Positions 37,151 to 49,184 of a stretch of DNA of 64,000 nt are shown here, in pieces. Numbering within the stretch: the first letter of the stretch is position 1; each line of letters begins with the position of its first letter. The notes beneath the pieces are model-generated. The model ran no database searches. It saw only the letters and a list, made by a program, of their open reading frames with translations, and had not been told where the DNA came from. The stretch is from Andrena cerasifolii (taxonomy: Eukaryota > Arthropoda > Insecta > Hymenoptera > Andrenidae), in the NCBI RefSeq assembly GCF_050908995.1, contig NC_135126.1, positions 14,012,001 through 14,076,000 of the forward strand. The letters run 5' to 3'. The translations under genes and the position numbers were made by a program.

Positions 37151-39831
37151 CTTTTTCGATATTCGATATTCCCTTTACCGTAATATGTACAATACTATCT
37201 CAACTGTCGTACAATTCCGCACTCTAAACTTTTTTTCAATATATTTTTCTTAAGATTCTAAATAAAATGGATGTCATTTATTAAACGATGACTGCTTTTT
37301 TGCTAGAGAAAGGAAAAGCAATCGTTAACGAAGTCGTTTATTTTTAATAAAATCCTAATCGCATAATTATAATTGTAATGGATACTTTCTACCAGAAGTG
37401 TTAAAACTGAAATAAATTTCATTAGTAATCGAAATAAGAACGTTCTTATTCTTAACTTGGGAATATGTCAACTGCAAGTTTCAATTTTTTTATCAAGGAA
37501 CGAATAACGCAATCGAGTTGAATTAAATTAGCCATCGTTGCGTTAAGTATACAATACTTTCACTTCATTGTACATTAGTAATTTCATTTACATAAGGGTG
37601 TTATAAAAAAGGTGCTTGTTTAAACATTTTCAGTGGAACCTTTAAGTTTAAATATCTCGCCCTCGAGAAATTAATTCCTCGTTTAATTATAGTCAAAGCA
37701 TTTACTTTGTCGACGTTCTCTCCTTGAAAATCTCGTGGCTCACGAAACAATATATTACCGCCTTAATCAAAACCATTATTTGCAGTCTCACGCGTACTCG
37801 TATCGCGGAATTTTTCAGAAATATACTTAATCTTTGCCCGCCAAAGTTCAGCGGACCCTTTGATTTTCTATAAATAAAACATATCGTTACCGTTCAAAAA
37901 GCTCGTGCTTTTGTTTGATGTTCTTTCATGTTGGAGAACTGTTTTAAATATACCAATAAAATATGTCCAGAGCAAACCTCTGAAACGGTCGTTATCTAAA
38001 CGACGCGACGCGTGGCACTGTGTATTGCGACGAAAGCGAATGAAAATTATGTAGAATACAGCACGCGGTCAGGTATGGACGAAATAATGAACGCTCCTTC
38101 CATGATGACATATTGTGCAAAGCAAATTAATTTTTCGTACGTTGCACGAGCAAAATATTTCTCGCGTTTCTGCTCCCTACGCAAACAGTAATGGCTAATG
38201 AAAAAACGCTTCTCGCTTTGCGAAGACGAAATTCTGCAGTACAGTACTAACTTTTCGACGGCACAAGGATGTCATTATTCGGTTCGTTTACCCGAGTCGC
38301 AAACCCAGTTGCCCGCGTCACAGTTAATTACCATTGTCCAAGGAAAACAGAAAATACCATGTTCAGGAATATTAGACGAATGCCTTTTATGTTACGTTTC
38401 AACCTGAACGCAGCCCTGAAGGCGGGAAACAGATTCAATTTAACAAATAAGCTGTTATTATAATATTCACATGCGTAGGATTGTTTCTTTGTTACATTAG
38501 AGAACATTTTTTCTTTCTTTTATTTTAACATACCTCGAGAATGCAAATGAGGGAAGATATGACAGAAAATGTAGCTACCTTTCAAAAGTATTTAAAACAG
38601 TTAGATACTCTTTGTTGCGCAGTATGTATTTCGCTATAAGCTCGCGGCTTGATGCTTGTAATACGAATGAGAAATATTGCAATATTTAACGTTCTGTATT
38701 GATTCCACTTGCAGAAAACGAAAACATTTTTCGTTGAACATAAAACGAATATACAGAAGACTGTTCAGTTAATATTCTGTCACTGGCTAGCTCTCGCTTA
38801 TTTCCCCATAACGAAACAGTTTACCAGCGCTTTATCCTGATGCGCGCGTCGGAAACATATGTGGCTGAAGATGAAGTTTGACGTTGCAAAGTGGCCACTG
38901 TAATTTTTCGTCGAACTTCGCGATTAAAAATTAGAGTTTTGATTCCACTTTCAGTTCGCGGCAGTCGCGTTTCAGTGCGAGATACCGGCAAGGTAGAAAT
39001 TATAGGGCCATAATGAAAAACTTTGTCCCTGAAGCCTGAAGCTGTCGGTGTTGGATTAGCTTCTGGAACGAGAATGAATTAAGTTCCTTCTTTGTTTTAC
39101 TACCACGTGGGACGTAGGAATTTACGTTTCCACCGTGAGCCACTTAAATTTCCAAAGGTAGCGCGATTCTCGTCGCGAAATATATCCATTCGTTCAATGG
39201 AAAGGAACGAATGGTTACCGATCGATAAGGACCACGATTACTACTTATCGAAATTGTTCCTTCGTCCTCATAAAATCACAGACTGTGGTGTAAGATACCT
39301 CCACTGAAATATTCAGATTGATTTTAAGTCTAGAACGACTTCTGGAATCTCTACTGACACCGAGCATTTTAACGTTACTTACAACTTGTTCTGCTTGTTC
39401 AATTTACTAAATAAATAACGTCTTGCAGAAATACTTTTGCCGAGTAATCGAACGCTGCCACAGCTACGGTTCTCATTTAGTAGCTAATCTATCATAAGCA
39501 AGGAAATATTATAATAAGAATCTATATTCCCGTGCACTCAGTTTACGTATACTATAAATTACATTGATTCGATAAAATCTAAGTCGCCGAGGGATGTCAA
39601 AGCTGGCAGAAAGTCAGCCCTATGTTAAAATTGCCAATCGTACGAGATTCCTCAATCGATTCGAGAGGAACTCGTTCCTCTAATCATTCGTCTCGACGGG
39701 GTGGGATGGCCAGACAGAAGAAAAAGTAATCCTCGAATTCCATGTCGAAAGTCGTCCCGCCTGCCTCTTCCAAACGTGGCAAAGCGTTTACCAGCGGATT
39801 TCGGCGGCGCCCTCACGTGCATTTTTCGCCG

Positions 39832-39932
39832 CGTTGGTTTCGAGTTTCAACTTGAACCGGAGCCAATTCCGCGGCTGCTTCCTTCGCCTCCACCTCGAGA
39901 ACGACGAGCCATCCAGCCGCCGTAAGGACGAT
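39832..39932 (+). repeat. Diverged dispersed block, copy 2 of a pair
   Basis: The counterpart of 35505-35620: GAGTTTCAACTTGAAC, GAGCCAAT, ACGAGCC and GTAAGGAC occur in the same order. It lies in a CpG-rich patch without terminal repeats. The translations of the two copies do not agree in any frame I checked, so coding conservation is unlikely. Confidence 0.45.
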
Positions 39933-41650
39933 CGTTACGGCAATTTACGATCGAATCCTTATTCCGCTGCTTCCGCGCGAAGGGTCGAAACGTTGTCCTA
40001 CCGTTTTACACGATCCGCGAGGAAACTCTGGCTGCAGAGATATCGGTGTTGTATTGACTGGAAACGGTCAATTTCCGCGCCGTCGTTTGTGTCTCGATAA
40101 AAATGACATATACCTAGCTGCTAGGGTATTATAAGGTTTGACTTATTCCTGAGTAATGTCCCCAAGTTTCGAGGAGATGGACTGGAATAGAGAATGATAT
40201 GCAAATAGTAACGGAAGCGTTACGTTAAGTGGTGATAACACTCCTCACTCATTGCGCGGATATTGTAGGCTAATTTGATGATTGACATCATTTAGTGTGC
40301 AGTAGATATTGGTATGGACATATTCATTTTCAGGCGAGTCATGGAAGTTAGTTCGTTCGATTTAATTAACTAAGTCTACGAGTTAAGTTTTGTGTTTGAT
40401 GTATTTTTTTGCAGAATAAATTGCTTGTGCCTGTGAGAGCTACTTAGTTAAATGAAGAGGGGTTGGAATTATTAGAAAATAACATTGGTAAATATTTAAG
40501 AAGTTTCAATGTAACAGAATAGTGTCTGTCTAGATTCGTCTGCTTTGATGAATCGATTTTATCGTTAATCACAGCTACCTCATTATTTCTATATTATTCT
40601 TATTCAGTCATGAACATTTCTGCATCTCAGGCCATCATTTGGTAACAACAGAGTCTATGCCATGCTAAAAATAATTAATCCGAGTAACGACTTTGAAATC
40701 ACGAAACTCACGATCTGAGGAATTCCTTGAAGCAAATACGTTTTCCCCCAGGCTTATTTTTACAATATCAAGTACATACAACAGAAGCCTAATGAAGGCT
40801 CTCGGTTCAAGTGAAACAGCTTGTTCAAATGTCTTCAAAATATCTTTCAAAACTTTATGCCTAAACACAAAAGAAAGAAATTTCCAGCTTTCCCACCAAT
40901 TAAGTAAGTACGTAATCTCCATACTGCAAATATAAAAAAAAAATTGAAACAATCAAGGCGCAAATAACTCGTGAATTTACGTGGCTTCCCGTTAAATATC
41001 TCTTCCTTTTGCACTGCTACCTCGAGGAGAGGCATCTTGGGCAGACAATCAGAGATTGAGAAACGAACTTTTCTCGCGAGTCGAAACATATTATTTGGAG
41101 CAGAACGTGTAATTTCGTATCGTTCGTTCGGATCACGTTCCACTGCTCCATCGCGTAGATCAGAGGAGAATTTTTCCTGATGAAACGGTTAACGTCCAAA
41201 TTACAGCTTTCGTTCCGACGAAAGTGGGCCAAAACAGCACCGTCCATTGTTTTCGTTCTTCGCGGGACAGCTTCGCTCAAAATTACCGAAATTTTTTCAG
41301 AAATGTGTAACATTAAGGACGCGGTGCACCAGATGTCTCTAGGCGAAAGGGGGCTGAAAACGGCACCCCTGTTGTTTTCTCTTTCTGTGACGTACGACTC
41401 GAACGGAGCTGGTGGTTTTACTGGAGAATAGTACGGTAGCACTGTGTTTGAATAATCGAGAAATCGTGTAAGTGAGTCTAGGCTAAATGGTACTCGTACG
41501 CCGTTGATCGACGTTGATCGATACTTTTTGATAGTTGCACGTTGCACTATATGTAGATATAGTATTCCAACGAAATCTGGTTGCCTATATCTGCTCGGAG
41601 CTCCATTCTCTCTAAGTGCAATTCAATATTCCTCGTCGTATTGAAAACAA

Positions 41651-41728
41651 CTTCTTTTCGCCAATACCTACTATTTACCTGCAGATAAATATTATTATTT
41701 ATTCTTTTCGCCAATACCTACTATTTAT
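41651..41728 (+). repeat. Tandem duplication, 50-bp period
   Basis: Twenty-eight bases at 41651-41678 recur at 41701-41728 with 26 identities, sharing TTCTTTTCGCCAATACCTAC. The intervening bases are AT-rich. A local duplication with no visible function. Confidence 0.85.
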
Positions 41729-44590
41729 CTTACTGTAAAATCACGTGACACAAGTATCTTTTACCTGATCTTATGCATATAAATAGAGGGATTTTAATGC
41801 GAAATTACAGATGAATACTATACGTGGAATATGTGTGTAATGACTTAAAAAAAAACAATTATTATTTAATTGTACCATTCATGTTTCTATTTCCGCCACA
41901 ATAATTGAGCTTCCATTTTTTTTATTTTTTTTATATTACTTAGGTATATGCACAGAATGGTGAAATTGTTTTCTTAATGTTCCCGCGCCTGTGTCAGCGT
42001 GTAACTGACAACACGGAACGTACCAACTCCACGCGGGAGTTGTACATATCGTGGCATGTGGCTGGCGTTGCGCCGTAAAATTCCTTCTTCTGTAAAACCT
42101 CGGGTGAAAGTCCTCGCTTTTCTCAGCTGTTTACAACATGCTCGACCACATGCTAAGCAGCCAGAGTCGAGACTTCACTGGCGCCAAGAGTAGATAATAA
42201 AAACGGATCTGATAGGCGCGGGACAAAACAAGCGGTGCTGGGACCAAGTTCAACGCTCGGCTCATGAATATCAATCAATTCGGTACCAATGGTTCATTTC
42301 GTTAGAATCGAGTGGTGTCTATAAAAACTGGTCTTGCATTTCACTTGCTCGAAAGCCACTTGATATAACTCAGATCAGCTGGAAACCTGCACCGAGCACG
42401 CGCAGGGTTCGAAAATGTCACAAGTAGATACTCTGATTTTCGTAAGTATCAAATCTGTTTAAAGTGGCAGTCGAACACTAGTGAATGCATTGGAATTGGA
42501 AATAGGTTAACTAACACTGTACACCTGAGTAATTCTGAAGCTATTGTACTTACGAAATAGGGGCTGGGGTAAGAGTTGCTCGATTTAGAGGGGGAATGTG
42601 AAGGGGATAAGCTATATTGCGATATAATTTTTATTGCACTATCAATTCCAATATCAGTTATTATCATGGGTATTGTATATATTGAATAATTAATTCCGAA
42701 TTCGTTGGAGAATAGCAGAAGATACATTGTTCTAAGATAAAATAATTCTCGTTCTACACTTACCCTATGGATAATTCTTCCTTACCACACCAAAATTTCG
42801 ATTGATCACCGTTCACATAAAACTCGATATCCAATGAAATTCAGAAATGATTCATCCTGTTTCGATACAACTTGTGACATAATTCACCTCGTCACATTAG
42901 GGGCGTGCCAATTGCGTAAGTGATTGGTAAATAATCAGCGAAATTCATCAAGAAATTTTTCCTACCGTATTTTAAATAAAAATTTTTGATTCTACAAAGT
43001 TCGCTCGGTTGTCTCAAACAATTGACTCAACAGTCACTTGTTACGTTTGACATTCAGAGTACAGCTATTTTATACCTAACCTGCAACTGACTTTAAAATC
43101 TGCTAAAGATGGGCATGCTACTGGGGTGAAACTCACTAAAAACTTCTATTAAATGGCAATTACCACTTAGCCACTAGATTGAATTTCCACGTCCCACATC
43201 TCTCCCAACCTTAACCTGATTACGTGCATGGGTCCGGCAAACATGAAAATTAAAGTTAAAAATGACTGTCTGCCCCGCGTATCTTCCTGGTGCAGGGCTA
43301 TAAAGGGAAATATTAACCTCCTAAGTTGGAGCAGCTACATCCCTTGGCATCACGAATTTACCATCGCCGCTGCAACAGCTGTTAAACTTTACAACCGCAT
43401 GTTTTTGTTGTTACGGCGATCATTTTATTAGCCCGAGGCAGATATTCATCCGCTTAACGTGACATTCGCGAACGTTTTCCGCTGCTCGAGCCCGCGATAC
43501 CCAGAAAATATATTCTGCCGCCGCTGCAGTGGTCAAACATTACTCGAAAGTCTCGAGCAGTCTCCCGTCTGCTCAAATACTCAAATATGTAGTAAGAACC
43601 ATGATATTCCCGAATGGAAATTTCCGTAGGTACCCACTGTTCGTTCTCTCGTGCAGCCGTTCCATGGCGGAAGACGGAACGTGTCGTGTTCGAGTTTAAA
43701 CAGAACTCGCTCGGTATAACGAACGTTCGTCAAATATTTATACCGAATACTCGGCCGTTATGGAACTTCTGTAAACCCGCCTCGCCCATTGTTCCGCGCA
43801 AGGTACTTCGTTTGTTCGCCGATAGGCATATGCATTCGGAAGAATTAACGATAAGGGAGGCTCGTTTCCGAGGTTTGAGAATACGGCTGGAAGCATTGCG
43901 TTCATAGGTCGTTTCGTGCGCAATGAGGATTCTGCGAAATGACAGACAGACAGGTAGTTGATTTTTCGTGTGCTGAACGATTGGATTTGAGAAAATAATA
44001 AGATATTATTCCGTTTTGCAACTGGTTGTACAAAGTGTGTTTTTACAAGTTTCCTAGTTTTCTTTTCTCGAGCTTCTATTTGTATCGTAAAGAATTTTCT
44101 GTCTGTGGAATTACTGTTTGGGTTTAAGTGGATGGGGGTTCCTGTATGAAGTGTTTCGTAGGATAAAGGGATTGCTAAAGGAAATTAATTGTATTGTTTT
44201 AATTTGACCTAAATTAATACGAGTATTGTAACTGATATGTCAATCTATAAGACTAAAACTGTTTTCTGAAATAATCGGGGGCGTTGAGAACCGCAGAGTT
44301 AGAAAAAGAAATCAGAATTATCCCTAAGGGTGTGGAAATTTTTCCTCCAACTTTTGCGCTCTTCGCTTGCTGCACTTTTTAAAATTGAATTTTAAAGTAA
44401 GCCGAGTTGAGTGCGACATGTTATGCGGCAAACAATACTTTGCAAGCAATACTTTCGGACCATCCAAAACGATGTCCATCAGAAAGATAGATCAGTGTAT
44501 AGAATTTGGGAAAAAAAAATAGAGAAACATCCATTCGGAGGCGAGAATGGAGCCAAATGCATAAACCTCTTTCATCGTGGCACGTACTTT

Positions 44591-44690
44591 GCACCGTTAC
44601 TGGGCCGTATATTCTGATATCCTAGAACTCAACCTTGTTCCCGCAACCCATTTCAAAGCACTCTCGCGGTTACTTTGGTTCACCCAGCTG
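44591..44690 (+). repeat. Dispersed family, copy A
   Basis: The core GATATCCTAGAACTCAACCT is followed by GTTCCCGCAACCC and ATTTCAAA. It matches copy B (48811) at about 37 of 43 core positions. An open frame (44577-44990) runs through it, reading DILELNLVPATHF over the core. No terminal repeats, poly(A) or target-site duplications were found. Confidence 0.6.
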
Positions 44691-45432
44691 TACGTGTATT
44701 GTGAATTCCGATATTCGCGACCGCAACGCTCTATCCTTTGGAAACGTATTTGCTTCGAGCATGAACTTAACCAAAAATCCCCGACGAGAATTCCTTACAT
44801 CGTTGCTGTTCTATTGATCCCCGGCCTCTCTATCTGTTTGCCTGTTTATTCGGTGTCTTATGGTTTCCACCGGCTACCGCGGCCTCCCGTGCCAGTTGTT
44901 CCACGCTGGGATAATAGAATTGCGGTGCTCTGTTGTGGATGTCTTTGTTCTCGCTTCGGAAGCTCCGAGAGAAATCCCTGGGAATGCTAAAGCACTTTCT
45001 GATCGAGTAGTTGTCATTTCGATTTCTTGCACTGTTTCTCCCCTCGTTTCACTTGTACGGATTAGGTATGTAAATTGAAAGTGTTTTAGAAAAATAGTCC
45101 GGGGAAATAATCTATGTGCGCAGTTGCACAGGTTTGTATCTACATAGATATTGAGTTGGTAAAACCTTTTTCTATAATTTTTTTTAAGGGAATTTCAAAA
45201 TAAGTTTTAGGTAGATATATGGAAAAACGAAAATTTTGATATACATATTTCATTGGATTTGGATGTATTGAGTACCTACTTCCTTCATGTTCGTAGACAC
45301 CTTTCAACTTTCATTTCCGTATTGTGTAGAAACGAGATTTAACTTTGGCCAACCAGGTAAATTCTAATAACGTATATTGAATTATACTGATGTAGGTACA
45401 ATATTCGACAATTTTTTTAAAAGATCGTGTAT
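44691..45432. other. Unique DNA
   Basis: Moderately GC-rich to about 45.05 kb, then AT-rich. It contains the end of the open frame running through family copy A. No domain or RNA gene recognised. Confidence 0.5.
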
Positions 45433-45873
45433 CTGACAAGGGAACATCCTGAACCCGGAAATTCGAAAAATTCTGAAACTTTGTGAATATGTAGAGAATT
45501 TCCTCCTGATTACAATGCAATTTTTGTTTGCTGCCGAAATTCACTCTAAGGGGGTGTAATTGACTGCTGAAAATCTGGTTATTTTCCGATTTTGCGTTAT
45601 AACTCGTGAACTGCAAAATAATTTTGTTCGCCAAATAATAGACCTAATTAAAAGAAGTAACTTTTATCTTGAAACTTTTTTTCTATCTCTTACAGTTCGC
45701 AAGTTATAACACAAAATCGAAAAATAGCCGAATTTCCAAGGGTTAATTTTATCCCCTTCGAGTGAATTTGGGCAGCAAACAAAAATTGCGTTGTAATCAG
45801 GAGGAAATCCCCTACATATTCACAAAGTTTCAGAATTTTTTGAATTTTCGGGTTCGGGATCTTACCTTGTCAG
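45433..45873. mobile_element. Fold-back element, 441 bp
   Basis: The arms (about 45433-45625 and 45680-45873) are reverse complements over roughly 190 bases at about 80% identity or better, separated by a short spacer. The ends read CTGACAAGG. Conserved inner words include AAACTTTGTGAATATGTAG, TTTCCTCCTGATTACAA and GCAATTTTTGTTTGCTGCC. Because the arms mirror each other, both strands give similar peptides (with KQKL, CNQEEI, YIFTKFQNF). This reflects palindromy and is not evidence of a gene. Target-site duplication unclear. Confidence 0.9.
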
Positions 45874-46717
45874 CTTTATCCTTTTCCTCGAAATTTGGCG
45901 AATTGCGTTTTGCATTAATAACTGTTCCTGCCGTGTTATTGGAACAAACGCGAAGGAATAAAAGGATAATATTGGTAGAGATGAAATTTTAAGTTGTATT
46001 TTTACGATCGAGGAGAGTAACGCCATTTTTACACCGCTGAACTTGCAGTTCGGTTGAAACGGCTCTCAAGGAAAAACGAGGGAAAGGTAGTGTTCAACGT
46101 GTCAAAATATGAGACAATACCGTGGTTGCACGTTAATTACAGTCGTATCTTTTCAACTACCGAATAGCAATTTGGTTGGCAGTAATTCCAGAGCCCGCGT
46201 TATATTACGACTGCACGCTCCGTTATACGCTCCCCTTGCCGCAGCATTTGCAACGCAGAAAAGGGAACGCCCGCGATCGAGCAAATCACATTCTTGAATT
46301 CCCGCCAGAAATCTTTACATCACGATTCACGCTTTGACGGAAGCTTTAGGCTTTACTGAAGCTGAAATTTCGCTGAAACTTTAACTTGTACTTTAAATAA
46401 CTTTATATCCATCGTGCGAGCTGATCATGTATTTCATTGCAGAAATGGAAAGGAACTTTGGCTTCAGTAATATGCAGTTAGTCACGCTGAGGATCGTTGA
46501 ATGAAACGTTATAATTAATATAGAGATAAGTCTTTGTTATTACAGAGGATGATGCAAATGTGAAAAATTTGGTGGCAAAAAAAATTCGGTAACAGTATCA
46601 GTAATAGGGACGTCACGATAGAAATTGCTGGTTTGTTTCATTCAGAAATTTATACTCTAATTACAAACTCAGAAACAGATGTGAAGTTAAGGTTCTGTAA
46701 GATTTTTTATTTGTTTC
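45874..46717. other. Unique DNA
   Basis: No gene, RNA gene or repeat recognised. 46.1-46.3 kb is mildly CpG-rich. Confidence 0.5.
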
Positions 46718-46907
46718 TACTGCAAATTTCGGTAATTGAAGAGTCCTAGTAGAAAACACTGTAAGTGCCAAAATCAAGTTCTACTGGAATAGGTACTATA
46801 GTATTCCAATTCGCATGTAGAACATTTTCCGATAATTTTTTTTTTTCAATTTCGTCACTTACTGTCTTTTCTACAAGGACTCTTCAATCGATTTAGCTCG
46901 TAGAAGG
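46718..46907. repeat. Short fold-back repeat, about 190 bp
   Basis: The left arm (about 46718-46780) and right arm (about 46846-46907) are inverted copies. The core ATTGAAGAGTCCTAGTAGAA and ACTGTAAGTG on the left pairs with the reverse complement of 46849-46890. The outer part (CTAC...AAAT...CG...ATTG) pairs less well. The loop is about 65 bases. A stem of this size is compatible with a hairpin RNA or a small MITE. No known microRNA seed was recognised. Confidence 0.75.
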
Positions 46908-48810
46908 TATTTTTGTTCACAGTTGTTTAAAACTTTCTTTTTATATGATATATTTTGTTTGAAATACTATTTTGACTCATACTTGCAGCTGTGAAGAAGA
47001 TAGCTACTCTATTTTTCTACGATTTCGTTTTCGCACTTTCTCGTTGTGATACTTCTTATTATAATGAAGAATGATTGGTTTTCGTTCTTCTGTTATGTTT
47101 TCATCTTTCGATCTTCTGATTTAAGAAAAACACTATGTACTGTAATAGTACAATAAAACTTAACTAATATGATGCTTGAGAAGCGAATGATACTCGTAGA
47201 CAATTGACAATAAATATTTCAATTCAGGAAATTTTCTAACTTCATAAATTCACGATTTTTAATGCGAAGCACTTTTCCTAAGTATGATTAATTAGATTAA
47301 TCTTCATTGACGTATTGAAAACAATTTTGCATTACTCCTTGCAATAAAACAAGTAACAATATGGATATAACGTTTTTCGTTAGAGAGCGCAATTTTAAAT
47401 ATATTCGCAGAATAATAAACTCATTCTAGAAACAAAATATTAAGTTTATCCTAAATAGTAGGAGAAATCATTCCAACATTTTCAGTTGAGTTAAATAGTG
47501 AAACTTCTTGGTCTGTCATTATTTTTGCCGTCCTCCAGTGATCCATAAATTCGCGTCTCTAGGTGTGTTTCAGATCTACATAAGTTCCAGGAAAGTTGCA
47601 CCTTTAAAATTCAAATGTTAATTCTAGCAATTAAACTTCATCTCAATTTAATTACTCCCCGTTCCATCGTATTATATATATATAAGGTCGCTGAATAAAA
47701 AGAACTTATTTTAGCAACGATTATATGCCCTGTGGCGCAAGGGAGGGACAAAACTGGCGGAAGCTTATTTCCAGAGTTTACTCAGACTATTTTCATTCAC
47801 AAATATATCGCGAACTTTCATTCGGTTGCCAGGTAACAAGTTACAATGCTTTTTGATCAATCCTCGTATGCACACATTAAAATCATATTGCTCATCGTAC
47901 GTGAAATGGAATCGAACGTACGGCTGATAGAATTTATATAATTAAAAATCGGAACCGTTCATATTTAACCATTTATATGCAAATCGCCCGGGTTTCCATT
48001 TGCGGCATATTTATCAATAAAATCGCCCCGCAAAATCGATCGGATAAAACGAGTCTGCTTGCTGAACTTTCGTGATACAGACCACAAAGCAGGTCGTAAT
48101 GAAAACGACCCACATTGTTGTTATAATTCTACCTCTACTTTGTATATTATTTCAATTCTTCAGCGGTAGCTACTAGGTAGTAGCAATTCTTCAATAATTA
48201 CTCTTGCATTTCCATTACCATCGGGTAAATCACTCTGTAGAGCTGACATGCTGACATGCCACTATGTAGGTTCATTAGTGGCTCATTAATAAGAACGTGT
48301 ATCGGTCGCGTTCTCCATAAATCAGGCCCGCGGCTTCATCTTCTATTCATCGTTCCGAACGTATTTATACAGTGTGCAGGCAAAAGGATGAAACAACCGG
48401 GAAACACGCGATACCCTGTGCAAAAATAAATCAAAAGTGTGGAATAAAATTCTTTCATCCGAGACTTAGTTTTCGAGAAAATTATTTTTCAAAAATCGCC
48501 GAGTACACTGCGTTCCACGTTAGAGCGTACTCGTTTCGCGCAGGGATACACCGTTGATTGGTCGCACTCTGTACACCGTCCTAGAATGTGCTGTTAATCA
48601 TTTACTAGACTCGTGCCTACGATTCGATGGCCATCGAATGGTAGTCGATCGAAGTCCCGAGCAGGGATTGGAAGCGTGCGATGTCTAGATTGACCAAGAA
48701 TTTGAATGTTAAATTCTACAATGCAGAGATGCTTGGACGTGCCTCGCGATTTTAGCCCCGCTCGATTTTTTCGCTCTGCTCGTTCGATCCGGTATTCAAA
48801 GCGTGTCCCT
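46908..48810. other. Unique AT-rich DNA
   Basis: No gene recognised. A TA run lies at 47673-47684. Around 48.3-48.8 kb composition becomes more CpG-rich ahead of family copy B. Confidence 0.5.
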
Positions 48811-48910
48811 TTTCTACGACCGCAGCCATTCCGATATCTTAGTACTTAACCTTGTGCTCGCAACCCCATTTCAAACCACCTTTCACCCTGTCTCCCGCCT
48901 CCTTTTTTTT
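48811..48910 (+). repeat. Dispersed family, copy B
   Basis: The core GATATCTTAGTACTTAACCT, then GTGCTCGCAACCCC and ATTTCAAA, closely matches copy A. An open frame (48803-49123) runs through it and reads DILVLNLVLATPF, parallel to copy A (DILELNLVPATHF). Downstream sequence diverges. Confidence 0.6.
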
Positions 48911-49070
48911 CTAGTTTATGCCCGTTCGCCACGCCCGACAGCAAGCGTGACTTTTACATTCGCGTGGCGCTTTTTTCCCCTGGATGCATTAATGCTTCTG
49001 TCCAAGTTGCTATTGTTTCTTACCGTCCAACCACTTTCCTCCCCATTGTGCTGGCAGCCAGAGTTAGGGA

Positions 49071-49184
49071 TTATTCCAATAAAATTTCGAGCACACTTTT
49101 CGAATGAAAGTTCGTTCGAATAATCTTCCAATAAAAATGGCAAATAAAACGAAGTTATTTGAGGGTAATGTTTTATTGGAATAA
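49071..49184. mobile_element. Small MITE-like element, 114 bp
   Basis: Perfect 14-bp inverted ends TTATTCCAATAAAA at 49071-49084 and 49171-49184 enclose AT-rich sequence with an inner near-palindrome (TTCGAATGAAAGTTCGTTCG). No coding sequence. Could be a tiny MITE or a chance inverted repeat in AT-rich DNA. The perfect match and compact size favour the former. Confidence 0.5.

Larger units (their letters stand above)
37151..44590. other. Unique AT-rich DNA with CpG-rich patches
   Basis: No gene recognised. CpG-rich patches lie at 38.75-39.25, 39.65-40.1 and 43.4-43.9 kb. A 28-base unit (TTCTTTTCGCCAATACCTAC core) is duplicated at 41651 and 41701 (50-bp period). The 176-codon minus-strand frame at 41017-41547 is overlapped by plus-strand frames and has no recognisable domain. 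Confidence 0.45.

Noticed and set aside
41017..41547. 176-codon minus-strand open frame
   Set aside because: Overlapped by plus-strand frames and without any recognisable domain. Length is not exceptional for 64 kb of this composition.
45311..45992. Similar peptides on opposite strands taken as a duplicated gene
   Set aside because: The similarity is fully explained by the inverted-repeat arms of the 45433-45873 fold-back element.
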